Source of the DNA: Actinomycetaceae bacterium zg-1166
Lineage (GTDB): Bacteria > Actinomycetota > Actinomycetes > Actinomycetales > Actinomycetaceae
DNA: 64,000 nt
Assembly: GCA_015679245.1 (NCBI GenBank)
Contig: CP064953.1
Location: forward strand, 1-64,000
Direction of reading: 5' to 3'
A program made the translations under genes and the position numbers. This document shows, piece after piece, positions 55,093 to 63,878 of this stretch; positions within the stretch are counted from its first letter, which is position 1, and every line of letters begins with the position of its first letter. The notes beneath the pieces were generated by a model, which ran no database searches, was not told where the DNA came from, and saw only the letters and a program-made list of their open reading frames with translations.

Positions 55093-55883
55093 CGGTTCTC
55101 ACCTCGTGTATTTTCAGCGTAGGTGGTGGCTTCAGGAGCGGTATGTGGCCTCTCCTGCACCACTGTGTTTGACTGGTCGGTACCTAAAGTTTGAGCCGGT
55201 GCGTCCGCAGAATCAGCATGGATCCGCCCGTCACGGATTTCTACAAGGCGTGAACACCAGGAGGCGACGGCTGTATCGTGCGTGACGACAACAAGGGTGG
55301 CTCCCGTCGTCGCTGCACTCATCGTAAGAATCTGCATGACTTCGTGACCGGTGGCTTGATCTAACGCGCCGGTGGGTTCGTCGGCAAAAATCACACCAGG
55401 TTCCCCAGCTAGGGCGCGAGCGATGGCCACGCGCTGAGCCTGGCCACCAGACATATCACCGGGTCGCCGCCTAGATTCGACCACAAGACCCAACTTGGCA
55501 AGCCAACGGTCGGCATGGGCAAGGGCACGGCGCCGCCCCATTCCTGCAAGCATAAGGGGTAAAGCGATGTTCTCCCGCGCATTGAGTTCAGGGATAAGTT
55601 GCCCATCTTGAAAGACGAAACCGAAATCGCGCAACCGGAGGCGAGAACGGCCTTTTTCGGAGAATTCGGAGATAAGGTGAGATCCGTACCGCACTGCGCC
55701 GGAGGTAGGTGAGAGAATCCCAGAGAGACAGTGCAAGAGAGTGGATTTTCCCGAACCAGAAGGCCCCATGATTGCAAGGCTCTCCCCTGCGGGGATCGTG
55801 ATAGTGAGGCCTGATAGAGCGTGAACGGCGCCGAAGTTCTTTGTCAGTTGAACGGCACTGAGATCGCCTGGTGTTCTTGTCAT
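55089..55883 (-). CDS. ABC transporter ATP-binding protein
   Basis: A 264-residue ATPase of the MacB/LolD/BceA type with Walker A GPSGSGKS (40-47), Q-loop region FVFQDGQLIPELNARENIALP, signature MSGGQAQRVAIARAL, Walker B VIFADEPTGALD and switch His in VVTHDTAVA. All catalytic motifs are intact, in contrast to the ATPase at 36016. The C-terminal 30 residues are a variable tail. Confidence 0.95.
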   Translation of the reverse strand: MTRTPGDLSAVQLTKNFGAVHALSGLTITIPAGESLAIMGPSGSGKSTLLHCLSGILSPTSGAVRYGSHLISEFSEKGRSRLRLRDFGFVFQDGQLIPELNARENIALPLMLAGMGRRRALAHADRWLAKLGLVVESRRRPGDMSGGQAQRVAIARALAGEPGVIFADEPTGALDQATGHEVMQILTMSAATTGATLVVVTHDTAVASWCSRLVEIRDGRIHADSADAPAQTLGTDQSNTVVQERPHTAPEATTYAENTRGENR

Positions 55884-56028
55884 GTTTCCATTTCATCGCG
55901 ATTGGGCGGAAGAGGGAATCTCCCTATCTCTCGCTCAGAGGTAGAGCTAGCTCTACAATTTACGCCTCACACCCCCAGATTATTTGTGCAGCCCTGATTC
56001 TGTCCGATCCCAGAATTAGGATGGAGAC

Positions 56029-57111
56029 ATGTCCACATCCACATCCCAAGAGAGGTTCTTCGTCAGCGAAGGTGATCTCGACCCAGAGGAGCTTGAGGCC
56101 TACGCTGCCATGCGCCCAGTTGTCTTCACCACGGTGGGTTATACGGTAGCTCTTATCGGTATCTTCCTTATGCTCATGATTGTGATGGAGGATGTCAATC
56201 CTTCCTTTCTCTTTATTCTGTGGATTCTGGTGGCGGCGAGTGCTCCCCTCGTGCTCATTCAGGTGCGCCGCCGCGTAGCGCGAAAAATTTATTCACTTTA
56301 CAAATACCCCGAACCTGTGCGCGTGGCTGAATTAACTGAATCGCGCCGGGAGATTGTGGCAGCTTTCGAAATCGAGCGTAGGCGTATCGAACGCGATCTT
56401 CACGATGGTGCGCAGCAGTATCTCGTCACAGCTTCGATGGGAGTGGGCGAAGTAGCTCTTGTACTCGATTCGATAATGGGAGCCGACGAATCCGAATCTC
56501 GTCGCCTCGCCACGGCCCGTCAACTCCTAGCGAAGGCTCAGGATGATTCAGAAGCGGCACTCGCGGCCTTGCGCCATACCGTTGCGGGTATCCATCCGAA
56601 GGTACTCTCAGATCTGGGGTTGGAGGCCGCTGTGCGAGGGCTTGCGGCCGATAGCCCTCTTGAGGTGAATGTGCGTGTCCCGCACGTGCTCCCGCCCATG
56701 CCAGAAGGTGTGATTGCTGCCGGATACTTTCTTGTTGCTGAGGCGCTCACGAATGTGGCGAAGTATGCGGGGGATGCGGTCGTCTCGGTACTACTTGCTG
56801 CTGATGATGATCTTCGTATCACAGTGGTAGATAATGGGCCAGGTGGGGCGGAGATTCGTCCAGATCATGGCCTAGCTGGGCTACGTGAGCGTCTGGCAGC
56901 TTTCGGAGGTTCGCTCGTGGTGGTGAGTCCGCATGGTGGGCCTACGAGTGTAGTAGGGAGGATTCCACTCTTGCTACGCTCAGGGGAGTTCGGGATAGCC
57001 CAAGATCCTCACAAAGATTCTCACCAAGGGGCTACTTCCAGCCCTCACGCTACTCCCGCAGTTCTTAACATTCCCACGAATTTCACTTCTCGTGAAGAAA
57101 GATCTCTATGA
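56029..57111 (+). CDS. Sensor histidine kinase (NarL-type partner)
   Basis: A 360-residue HisKA_3 kinase with two membrane spans (about 32-54 and 58-78) and no extracellular domain to speak of. It carries the phospho-acceptor in ERDLHDGAQQ (His125) and a GHKL ATPase with DNGPGG and GLAGLRERLAAFGG. The lack of a sensor domain fits kinases that sense through an ABC transporter. It is divergent from the FtsX/ABC genes and overlaps the regulator gene by 4 bp. Confidence 0.94.
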   Translation: MSTSTSQERFFVSEGDLDPEELEAYAAMRPVVFTTVGYTVALIGIFLMLMIVMEDVNPSFLFILWILVAASAPLVLIQVRRRVARKIYSLYKYPEPVRVAELTESRREIVAAFEIERRRIERDLHDGAQQYLVTASMGVGEVALVLDSIMGADESESRRLATARQLLAKAQDDSEAALAALRHTVAGIHPKVLSDLGLEAAVRGLAADSPLEVNVRVPHVLPPMPEGVIAAGYFLVAEALTNVAKYAGDAVVSVLLAADDDLRITVVDNGPGGAEIRPDHGLAGLRERLAAFGGSLVVVSPHGGPTSVVGRIPLLLRSGEFGIAQDPHKDSHQGATSSPHATPAVLNIPTNFTSREERSL

Positions 57112-57770
57112 AACTCGTCGTTGCAGATGATTCAGCACTCTTTCGTGAAGGTCTTACCGGCCTCCTCGAACGCCAAGGTCACGAAGTTCTTGCACAGGCT
57201 TCTTCAGCCCCAGAGCTTCTAGCGCAGGTGAGAAACACCGAACCTGAGGTAGTGATTACGGATGTGCGGATGCCGCCAGGAATGAGCGACGATGGTCTGC
57301 GTGCAGCGGTGCAGATTCGCCAGAAGGCACCCACGGTAGGAATCATGGTGCTTTCGCAGTATGTGGCTCCTGCCTATGCCACGACGCTGTTTGAACCGGC
57401 TGCTCCTACTGAAGGCGTGGGTGGCCTCGGTTATCTCCTTAAGGATCGCGTGGCGCGGGTGGCAGATTTTGTGCGTTCTCTCCAGGTGGTAGCTGTGGGT
57501 GGTGTCGTAGTGGATCCTGAGGTTGCCGCTTCGCTCGTGAAAGGGCGGTCAAGTGTGCTCGATTCTCTCACGGCACGCGAAGTAGAAGTACTTGAACTCA
57601 TGGCGCAGGGGCTATCCAACGGGCAAATCTGCGAGAAGCTCTATCTTTCAACGGCAGCCGTGTCTAAACATGTAGCCAGTGTTTTCACAAAGCTCGGGAT
57701 GGCACCCGGAGAAGATAATCGCCGTGTGCGCGCTGTACTGGCCTACCTCACTGCCATTGAGAAGCGCTGA
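57108..57770 (+). CDS. LuxR/NarL-family response regulator
   Basis: A 220-residue regulator with a receiver domain (acidic pair DD at 7-8, phospho-acceptor Asp52 in VVITDVRMPP, conserved Lys in YLLKDRV). The LuxR helix-turn-helix is at about 150-205 (LTAREVEVLELMAQGLSNGQICEKLYLSTAAVSKHV). It probably controls the adjacent ABC transporter genes. Confidence 0.95.
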   Translation: MKLVVADDSALFREGLTGLLERQGHEVLAQASSAPELLAQVRNTEPEVVITDVRMPPGMSDDGLRAAVQIRQKAPTVGIMVLSQYVAPAYATTLFEPAAPTEGVGGLGYLLKDRVARVADFVRSLQVVAVGGVVVDPEVAASLVKGRSSVLDSLTAREVEVLELMAQGLSNGQICEKLYLSTAAVSKHVASVFTKLGMAPGEDNRRVRAVLAYLTAIEKR

Positions 57771-57881
57771 GTGTGGTAGGCACATCCTAGAGATTGTCCG
57801 GCACCTTCGGAAAGGATAGTGGCAGAGCCAAAGAGAGCTGGTGGTAGAGCCGAAAGGATAGCGGGAAGAGCCAGAGAAACC

Positions 57882-58289
57882 CTACGGCTCCACCGACTTT
57901 GCGAGAGCATCAGCATTCGTGGCGATCTGCTCAATCCGTGTGCGCACCTGTGCGAAATCCACACCTTCGATCGGTAGCGTGGAGCGTAGCACGAGTTCGT
58001 CACCTTCAATGACGAGTGCGCCGACGAGGAGCTTGGAAACTTGCGGAATAATCACATTCAAGGCGTCCTCACGCACGGGGCAGATTGGTGCGTCGAGGTA
58101 AGCGACAAGGCCGAGTTCGTTCACAGGAGCCCAGGCCACACGCATGTATTGTTTTCGCGTATGGCCACGCCAAGAGACGTAGAGTTCCATACCAAAGGAG
58201 CGCGGTTGGGCATCGAAGAAGGCAATAAGGGCATCGCTCAGACTGGCTTCATCGGTGAGGATGCGTGTGCGGCTTGAACGTCTAAACAT
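57882..58289 (-). CDS. YbjN-like domain protein (second of a pair)
   Basis: A 135-residue protein of the YbjN type III chaperone-like fold, judged from its strand-helix pattern and the ending (LPIEGVDFAQVRTRIEQIATNADAL). It has no membrane segment. The start codon overlaps the stop of the neighbouring related gene by one base (TGATG), so they are co-translated. Family assignment is by appearance only; function unknown. Confidence 0.6.
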   Translation of the reverse strand: MFRRSSRTRILTDEASLSDALIAFFDAQPRSFGMELYVSWRGHTRKQYMRVAWAPVNELGLVAYLDAPICPVREDALNVIIPQVSKLLVGALVIEGDELVLRSTLPIEGVDFAQVRTRIEQIATNADALAKSVEP

Positions 58290-58738
58290 CAGGCGGTGAC
58301 TTCCTTTTCCAAGCTCGCTGCTTGAGTGGCGAGGAGTTTTACTAGGGCGACGAGGTTCGCCTGCGAGTACACACCCACGGGAAGCGCCTCGTGGATGTGG
58401 GGATACGTTCCGAGTACTCGGAGTCCTCCTACGGGGAATTCTGCGATATCGGTGGCGATCTTACGTAGGTTTGCCTCACTCACACGGATAGGGGAGGCGA
58501 AGTGGAGTATTTCACGGCCTGTGGAGCCGGAGATACCATGCCAGAACATGAGGGGGTGATCGCCGTGAGGGGTAGCCACTGAGAGGCGGGCGTGTTCGGG
58601 GGCGGAGTCGATAGTTGTAAAGGTGGAAATGAGAACGGCGTGTGCTTCGTACCAGCTTGCCAGCGGTGCGGAGGTATCGTCCGTATGGAGGGGGATGGCT
58701 CGCTCCTGGAGATTGAGGTCTGTGTGTTGAGCGCTCAT
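58289..58738 (-). CDS. YbjN-like domain protein (first of a pair)
   Basis: A 149-residue protein similar in layout to its neighbour, with SWYEAHAVLISTFTTID and a C-terminal helix LVKLLATQAASLEKEV. It is cytoplasmic, without catalytic motifs. Start at 58738 is chosen because AAGGAAGG lies 8 nt upstream; an ATG at 58744 is too close. It probably acts with the product of 57882-58289 as a heteromer. Confidence 0.6.
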   Translation of the reverse strand: MSAQHTDLNLQERAIPLHTDDTSAPLASWYEAHAVLISTFTTIDSAPEHARLSVATPHGDHPLMFWHGISGSTGREILHFASPIRVSEANLRKIATDIAEFPVGGLRVLGTYPHIHEALPVGVYSQANLVALVKLLATQAASLEKEVTA

Positions 58739-58800
58739 TCTCATCGCCTTCCTTTTATCTCAGAATCTCATTGTCAGTCAATGCCTGTACCGAGGCATAG

Positions 58801-58828
58801 ATGCCTATGTGGATATGCCTATGTGGAT
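58801..58828. repeat. 14-bp tandem repeat
   Basis: Two exact copies of ATGCCTATGTGGAT lie directly upstream of the YbjN-like pair. The repeat contains the TGTGGAT core of a DnaA box, without a full match. Confidence 0.75.
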
Positions 58829-59078
58829 ATGTGCAGGTCAAAGTTGCCGACGAGGTTGTTGCTGTCTTTCGATTCCAGGTTCCCGTGAATCTTGGTGGGG
58901 AACCCGAATCAGTAAACCTGCTAAACCTGCAGATGCCCACGCGGACACACATAAAAGTGTAAGTGCTCGTATAAAGATCTGGGGGAGGCTGTGTGGCCAT
59001 ACTGAATGACCAGATATTTTATCTAAATCTCGGCATTTCATCTCGGTTCTTAGTTCCCACAAACCTGTCAAGTAAACG

Positions 59079-59175
59079 GGCTGACGTCACGCGCGAACAC
59101 GTTCTTTACGAACACGTTCTTTACCGAGTTGGTTCTGCCACACACTTATGTGGGCTGACGTCGCGCATGAACACG
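59079..59175. repeat. Nested direct repeats upstream of the lipoprotein gene
   Basis: A tandem 15-bp repeat GAACACGTTCTTTAC (59095-59109 and 59110-59124) lies within a pair of 24-bp imperfect direct repeats (59079-59102 and 59152-59175) starting GGGCTGACGTC. The gap 58739-59270 contains no convincing gene; the repeats may bind a regulator. Confidence 0.7.
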
Positions 59176-59270
59176 CCCTACTCACGTCACGGGGAGTAGC
59201 TAGAGTAAAGGGTGAGGTAATCACCTTCCTGGCCTTTGCCATGTGGAAAAGTGAAGTGTGAGGAGGAGAC

Positions 59271-59720
59271 ATGAAGAAACGTCATACAGCCCTCGCGGCA
59301 GTTACTCTCGTGGCACTCTCATCCTGTGATAGTGCAGAGGGAGTAAAAGAATCAATGACTCCTAGTGAAGGTGAGCCGGCGATATCGTCGGTAGAAGAAG
59401 GGAAGGGCGAGCATCCTTTGGCTGAAGAGGGCTCGCACGAGGATACCGCCGCACAGAGACAGGGCACTGCAGAGAATGCAGATCGCTCATACCAGCGTTA
59501 TTCCGGTACTAATGACAGATCAAAGCCGGTACATATGGGAGTCGATACTTCAGTACTTGACGCTGCGATCAACCCGGCGGTGCTTGACGCAGTGCTCGCG
59601 GGTGGAGATTCACACTCGGTAGATTCTAGAGCGGTGGGAGAAAACCACGATTCTTCCCAAGGAAAATCTCACGGTGATCTCAACACTGAAGGAGAGGAAC
59701 AGAATCCGCAGAATCCTTAA
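59271..59720 (+). CDS. Putative lipoprotein
   Basis: A 149-residue protein with a lipoprotein signal (MKKRHTALAAVTLVALSSC, lipidated Cys19) and a very hydrophilic, Glu/Ser/Gly-rich mature part. AGGAGGAG lies upstream of the ATG. No domain is recognised; a short ordered patch SVLDAAINPAVLDAVLAGG may form a helix. It is likely surface-exposed. Confidence 0.75.
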   Translation: MKKRHTALAAVTLVALSSCDSAEGVKESMTPSEGEPAISSVEEGKGEHPLAEEGSHEDTAAQRQGTAENADRSYQRYSGTNDRSKPVHMGVDTSVLDAAINPAVLDAVLAGGDSHSVDSRAVGENHDSSQGKSHGDLNTEGEEQNPQNP

Positions 59721-59949
59721 ACTTCGCGCAACTCCTAAACTCCACACAATCCATGATCTTGCCTAATTTCCATCTCATTCACGTGATACCTTCCATATAC
59801 GCCCGATGCGAATCCTCGCGCATACCGGGAATCTCCTTGCTAGCGTAGAGAGACTACGGGTGTGCCCACCGGATTCGTTGGTCTACTCGAAGAATCGCTG
59901 GATGCTCAGTAGCTCAGCTCGCTGCGCACACTTTAGGGAGGCATGTACT

Positions 59950-60831
59950 GTGACAGAGCAATTTGCGACGAGCATGATTCATCCTCGCGCTCCAGAGTTC
60001 CTTTCCCTCACCTGCCTCTACCGCGCGCCGATCGATGTTGAGGCGGCGCTCGCACGCCTCACACCCTTGTGGAATCTTGCGGTTAAACCTGAGTGGGATG
60101 AGGTTCGTCTCGCCTCTCCAGATTCATCTGCCGCAGGTGTGGATTCCCTGGGGGCTTCCACGACGAATTCTGGGCGCATTCTTCACTTCGTCCACGAAGG
60201 CATCCTTGCTATGTTCACCGCAGTGAATATGCCGGCTCTGCCGGAGCGAGGCCAGCTTCCCGAGCACTCCTTCCATGTGGCTGTGACCTGCTTCGTCACT
60301 CCTGAGGCGAGGAGTGTGGAAAAGAGTAAGGTGGGGCAGGCACAGGAATCAAGACCGGAGGATCTGGATGCCCAGGCAGATGCACGGCGGCGTGGAATGC
60401 TCACTGCCCACACGATCATGACTCAGATTCTTGACGCACTTATGCGTGAGGAGGCCTCGGTAGGAGTGTTTCGTCACGAGTTCGGTGTGGTTCAGCCGCC
60501 ACAGATGATAATTGAGCTTGCCGATTCCCTTGCCCACGGACAGGCGCCTCTTCCCTTATGGGTTGCTGTGCGTACGGCTCAGCCTGATCTCTCGCACGGG
60601 CGTACTTTTGGCCTTCCACTTTTCGGGCATCTTGATCTTGAGATTACGGAGTCGACGAAGTCGCAAGAGGAGCTTTATGCCCTACTTGCGGGAACAGCCG
60701 ATTACATTATTTCCTCGGGTGTACGGCTGTTGCCGGGGCAAACGATTGGTTCACGAGGTGGAGATCAGATAGCTCTCTCTCAGACGGTGAGCCAGGTTGA
60801 TAGTGAGCCGGTGTTGCGGATCCACGTATAG
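59950..60831 (+). CDS. DUF4261 domain protein
   Basis: The GTG at 59950, with AGGGAGG upstream, gives 293 residues; the frame upstream (from 59806) is unsupported. The sequence shows DUF4261-like features, such as LSLTCLYRAPIDVEAALARLTPLWN, VNMPAL, LPLWVAVRTA and FGLPLFGHLDLEI, with a C-terminal helix ELYALLAGTADYIISSG. It has no signal or catalytic motif. Function is unknown. Confidence 0.7.
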   Translation: MTEQFATSMIHPRAPEFLSLTCLYRAPIDVEAALARLTPLWNLAVKPEWDEVRLASPDSSAAGVDSLGASTTNSGRILHFVHEGILAMFTAVNMPALPERGQLPEHSFHVAVTCFVTPEARSVEKSKVGQAQESRPEDLDAQADARRRGMLTAHTIMTQILDALMREEASVGVFRHEFGVVQPPQMIIELADSLAHGQAPLPLWVAVRTAQPDLSHGRTFGLPLFGHLDLEITESTKSQEELYALLAGTADYIISSGVRLLPGQTIGSRGGDQIALSQTVSQVDSEPVLRIHV

Positions 60832-61027
60832 ATACCGCATAACTACCGTGTCCTGAGTTCTCGGGGTGCGCAAGGCCAACATGAACTGTTGAGGGATCGT
60901 AAGCGTAGTGAGGTGCACTCGCGGTGCACGTGCTTGCGACGCACGCACTTAAAGGTGAGGTAGGCACATATGAATAAGCCGATAGGGTTAGGGAAATGCA
61001 GATCCGCACAGGGGCACAGGAGCGGTC

Positions 61028-61699
61028 ATGAGTGAGCATATGATTCGCGAAGCGCTGGTAGAAAAGCCACATATCCTCGTTGTTTGCACTGGAAATATCT
61101 GTCGTTCTCCGATGGGGGAAGTAGTACTTCGTGCCAAAATTGAGGAGGCTGTTTCCGCTCGTGAGGTTTGCGATGAGGAAGCAGATTTCCTCGCAGGGAT
61201 TTCGGTAGGTTCTAGTGGCGTCTCTTCCGAAGAAGAAGGAGAACCGATCTATCCGCCTGCCGCACAAGTACTCCGTGAATACGGTTATTCCGTGCCCGTG
61301 CGCCGCGCACACAAAGTCACGGCTGTAGAACTACGCAATGCTGGCCTCATTCTTGCCATGACCGTAGGCCATGCACGCAGGCTCCGTCCTATGTGTGAAG
61401 CTGCTGGTGTGAGCCTTACTCGCCTGCATCTGTGGAGAGAATTTGATGGCACTGTGGATATTGCACCGCAGGGATGCTTCGGCTCTGGAGGTGCACTTGA
61501 GCCAAAGGACGGTATGGGTGTTCGCGGGAAGATGGAGTGGGGTGGTAGGAGTGAAGTTTCTCCGGGGATGACCTACTCCGATTTTTACTCCTCGGATGGT
61601 AAATGGGATGTTCCTGATCCCTGGTACACGGGTGATTTCCTCGCAACGATCGAGGTGGTGGAGGCTGGAGCGCGAGGAGTTCTTGCCGCGTTGAGTTGA
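61028..61699 (+). CDS. Low-molecular-weight protein-tyrosine phosphatase
   Basis: A cysteine phosphatase with the Cx5R loop VCTGNICRS (Cys20, Arg26) and the general acid in DVPDPWYTG near residue 198. At 223 residues it is longer than the usual 150-165. The extra sequence lies at about residues 40-60 and 150-185 (glycine-rich, GCFGSGGALEPKDGM). It may act on tyrosine-phosphorylated proteins or arginine phosphate. Confidence 0.92.
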   Translation: MSEHMIREALVEKPHILVVCTGNICRSPMGEVVLRAKIEEAVSAREVCDEEADFLAGISVGSSGVSSEEEGEPIYPPAAQVLREYGYSVPVRRAHKVTAVELRNAGLILAMTVGHARRLRPMCEAAGVSLTRLHLWREFDGTVDIAPQGCFGSGGALEPKDGMGVRGKMEWGGRSEVSPGMTYSDFYSSDGKWDVPDPWYTGDFLATIEVVEAGARGVLAALS

Positions 61700-61935
61700 T
61701 CTGTGGAGTAGCTTTGTGGTGGCTTAGCTATCGAGGCGACGTAGCCTTCTGAGGGCTTGCGATCCTTACCGGGTGCCACGAGTGTACGGTGCCACACATA
61801 TGTGGTGCCCTACGTATATTTCGGGTTACAAGCCACAAACTGTGTCTGTGATTAGGTTTTCGTTGGGGTAACAGGGAAAGGATGTGGATGGCAAGAACTC
61901 CCCGCCAGGAGCTAATCACTGACGAGGAGCCTCGG

Positions 61936-62008
61936 CGCGCTCAAAGGGACTCGAACCCCCAACCTTCTGATCCGTAGTCAGATGCTCTATCCATTGAGCT
62001 ATGAGCGC
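61936..62008 (-). tRNA. tRNA-Arg (ACG anticodon)
   Basis: A 73-nt cloverleaf on the minus strand with acceptor GCGCTCA/TGAGCGC, anticodon loop CTACGGA (ACG), stem TCTGA/TCAGA, T-loop TTCGAGT and discriminator G. The gap 61700-61935 upstream of it (plus strand) has no other recognisable feature. Confidence 0.97.
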
Positions 62009-62097
62009 ATGTCCTGTAAGGACGGGTACTAGCTTACAACGCACCACAGTTCCCTTCCAAGTTGAGGGGGAATGGCACCAGTCACAGGGTTGAGAGT

Positions 62098-62225
62098 TGC
62101 ACTTTTCTTATTTCCTAACTTTATTCCCCTAAAATTTACTCAACACTTACATTATACTCAATTTTATAAGAAGGAAATAGGTCTTTACCTTTAACTATGA
62201 ATAGTCATTGCGTAGACTTAAATAC
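62098..62225. other. AT-rich stretch upstream of the DUF1684 gene
   Basis: A locally AT-rich run, unlike the surrounding DNA, precedes the DUF1684 gene. TACATTATACT and TAGACTTAAAT could contain -10 elements. No ribosome-binding site is visible directly before the ATG at 62226, so the transcript may be leaderless. Confidence 0.45.
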
Positions 62226-63218
62226 ATGAGTGACCACAACACAGCCCGTGATTTCGGTTCTGGCTCGGCGGCTACCTCTGGCAATGCGCCCGCCGCCACA
62301 CACGCCTTCGCCTTGCCTCTCTCCACGGCAGAAAGTGAGCGTGCACGCATGGCGTGGAATGAGTGGCGTGAGGAACGTACGCGCACACTCTCCCAACCTC
62401 ACGGTTGGCTCAGCCTCATCTCCTTCACCTGGCTCTCCGAGGAACGTAGCCATATTGCAGATTTTCCAGGACTCTGGCTTGTTTCTGGAGATACGGCGTC
62501 AGTCTCCTTCCAAAACGGCACCTCAACTCTCTCCAACTCCTCCCTCGTTCGTCGTGATGGGGAACCTTATTCAGGTGAGGTAGTCTTTCAGCTTTCCGAT
62601 GGCGATTCTGATTTCTCCCTCGAAGCTGGAACCCGCCAGGCGGAGGTGGCTATGCGTGGCGGGCGTTACTGTGTCCGTGTGCGGGATTCGTCAGCTCCTA
62701 CACTCACCTCTTTTACTGGTGCTCCAATGTTCCCCTTCGATCCTGCAGCAATTGTGAAAGGGCATTTTGAATCCTATGGTGAACCCCTTGTGTATATCGG
62801 AGCGAGTGCACGCACCGGCGTAAGTGCCACGCTCGTCATGGTGGGTGACATCCTTTTTTCCTACAAAGGACGTGAGTGTCGCCTCGCTGTGAGCGGTGAC
62901 CCTGCTGGTGAACTCACCGCTATTTTTTACGACGAAACCAATGGCAAGGAGAGTGCCAGATGGCGCCAGGTTACTTTCCCTGGACCACTCGCTTGCGAGG
63001 GGAACGAAAGTGCAGGTGGCACATCTGTAGAGAGGGATCCTGATATCCAGGAGTCTCGTGTGGTTATTGACTTCAACCGCACGCACAACTTTCCCTGCGC
63101 TTTTACGCCCTTTGGTACATGTCCCAAACCAATTGATGGAAATACCTTGCCGGTGGCTGTGCGTGCAGGGGAAAAGCGCCCAGCTGCGTGGATTGATCCC
63201 TCTGCGACGCGCGAATAG
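62226..63218 (+). CDS. DUF1684 domain protein
   Basis: A 330-residue cytoplasmic protein. The body has WREERTRTLSQPHGWLSLISFTWL and FNRTHNFPCAFTPFGTCPKPIDG followed by NTLPVAVRAGEK, matching the DUF1684 signature NPPCAF-TCP-LPVAIRAGEK. The start at 62226 is preferred over 62208 because the family begins close by. Function is unknown; it lies alone, convergent with the S51 gene. Confidence 0.88.
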   Translation: MSDHNTARDFGSGSAATSGNAPAATHAFALPLSTAESERARMAWNEWREERTRTLSQPHGWLSLISFTWLSEERSHIADFPGLWLVSGDTASVSFQNGTSTLSNSSLVRRDGEPYSGEVVFQLSDGDSDFSLEAGTRQAEVAMRGGRYCVRVRDSSAPTLTSFTGAPMFPFDPAAIVKGHFESYGEPLVYIGASARTGVSATLVMVGDILFSYKGRECRLAVSGDPAGELTAIFYDETNGKESARWRQVTFPGPLACEGNESAGGTSVERDPDIQESRVVIDFNRTHNFPCAFTPFGTCPKPIDGNTLPVAVRAGEKRPAAWIDPSATRE

Positions 63219-63260
63219 AAAGGCGTGGCTTTGGCTGGTAGTGGCTGGTAGTTGTGTGGG

Positions 63261-63878
63261 TTAGTTACGTGGTGAGAGCCAGGCACGGGCGGCAAGGCGG
63301 GCTTGAACGCTGCGTCTGGCGTGAAGGATACGTGCGCGCCCAGCCATGACAACGATGGCTGCGCGATCTGAGATTCCTGCAAGTTTCACGTCGCCGACAT
63401 AACGGCGTTGAATCCGTGCAGCAGCGCTGCGTAGAGGACTCAAACTAAGGTGGGGAACCACCATGAAATCAACGAGGTTAAGCCCACGGTGATCCTCAAG
63501 TCCTCCAGCTTTTCTTTCGTCATCCATGAGCCCAATTGGGGTGATTGTGGGGCCGGCTATGACGGCACCTGCGGAGACTCCCACGTACGGAACACCCGCA
63601 CGCACAGCTTTCTTGATTGCGTGATCTGCGCCAGAACGGCGAAGTTCCTGGAGAAGGAAGAAGGTGTTTCCACCATCGATAAAGATGAGATCGGCGTGGG
63701 AAATCTCGTGGTCAACGGTGGCTCGATCGGCGCGCACAACGTCTAGTTCTCTCACGATGAGTCCCATGCGCTCAAGATAGGCTGTAGTAATTCGTTTGCC
63801 GGTACTCGTGCGAAAGGCTGAGGCAGAGGGAATGTAGCACACAAGCATTCCTGAGATGAGGGAACGTGCATGTGCCAT
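63261..63878 (-). CDS. Peptidase S51 (dipeptidase E) family protein, N-terminus uncertain
   Basis: A 205-residue frame of the PepE/cyanophycinase-like S51 group. It has ADLIFIDGGNTFFLLQEL and the nucleophile elbow GVSAGAVIAGP, followed by the motif LGLNLVDF-type stretch HRGLNLVDFMVVPH. It begins close to the second beta strand (VCYIPSAS), so the usual first strand is missing. The same frame stays open upstream to the window edge (64000) but has no start codon there, so the 5' end may lie outside or be disrupted. Confidence 0.8.
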   Translation of the reverse strand: MAHARSLISGMLVCYIPSASAFRTSTGKRITTAYLERMGLIVRELDVVRADRATVDHEISHADLIFIDGGNTFFLLQELRRSGADHAIKKAVRAGVPYVGVSAGAVIAGPTITPIGLMDDERKAGGLEDHRGLNLVDFMVVPHLSLSPLRSAAARIQRRYVGDVKLAGISDRAAIVVMAGRARILHARRSVQARLAARAWLSPRN

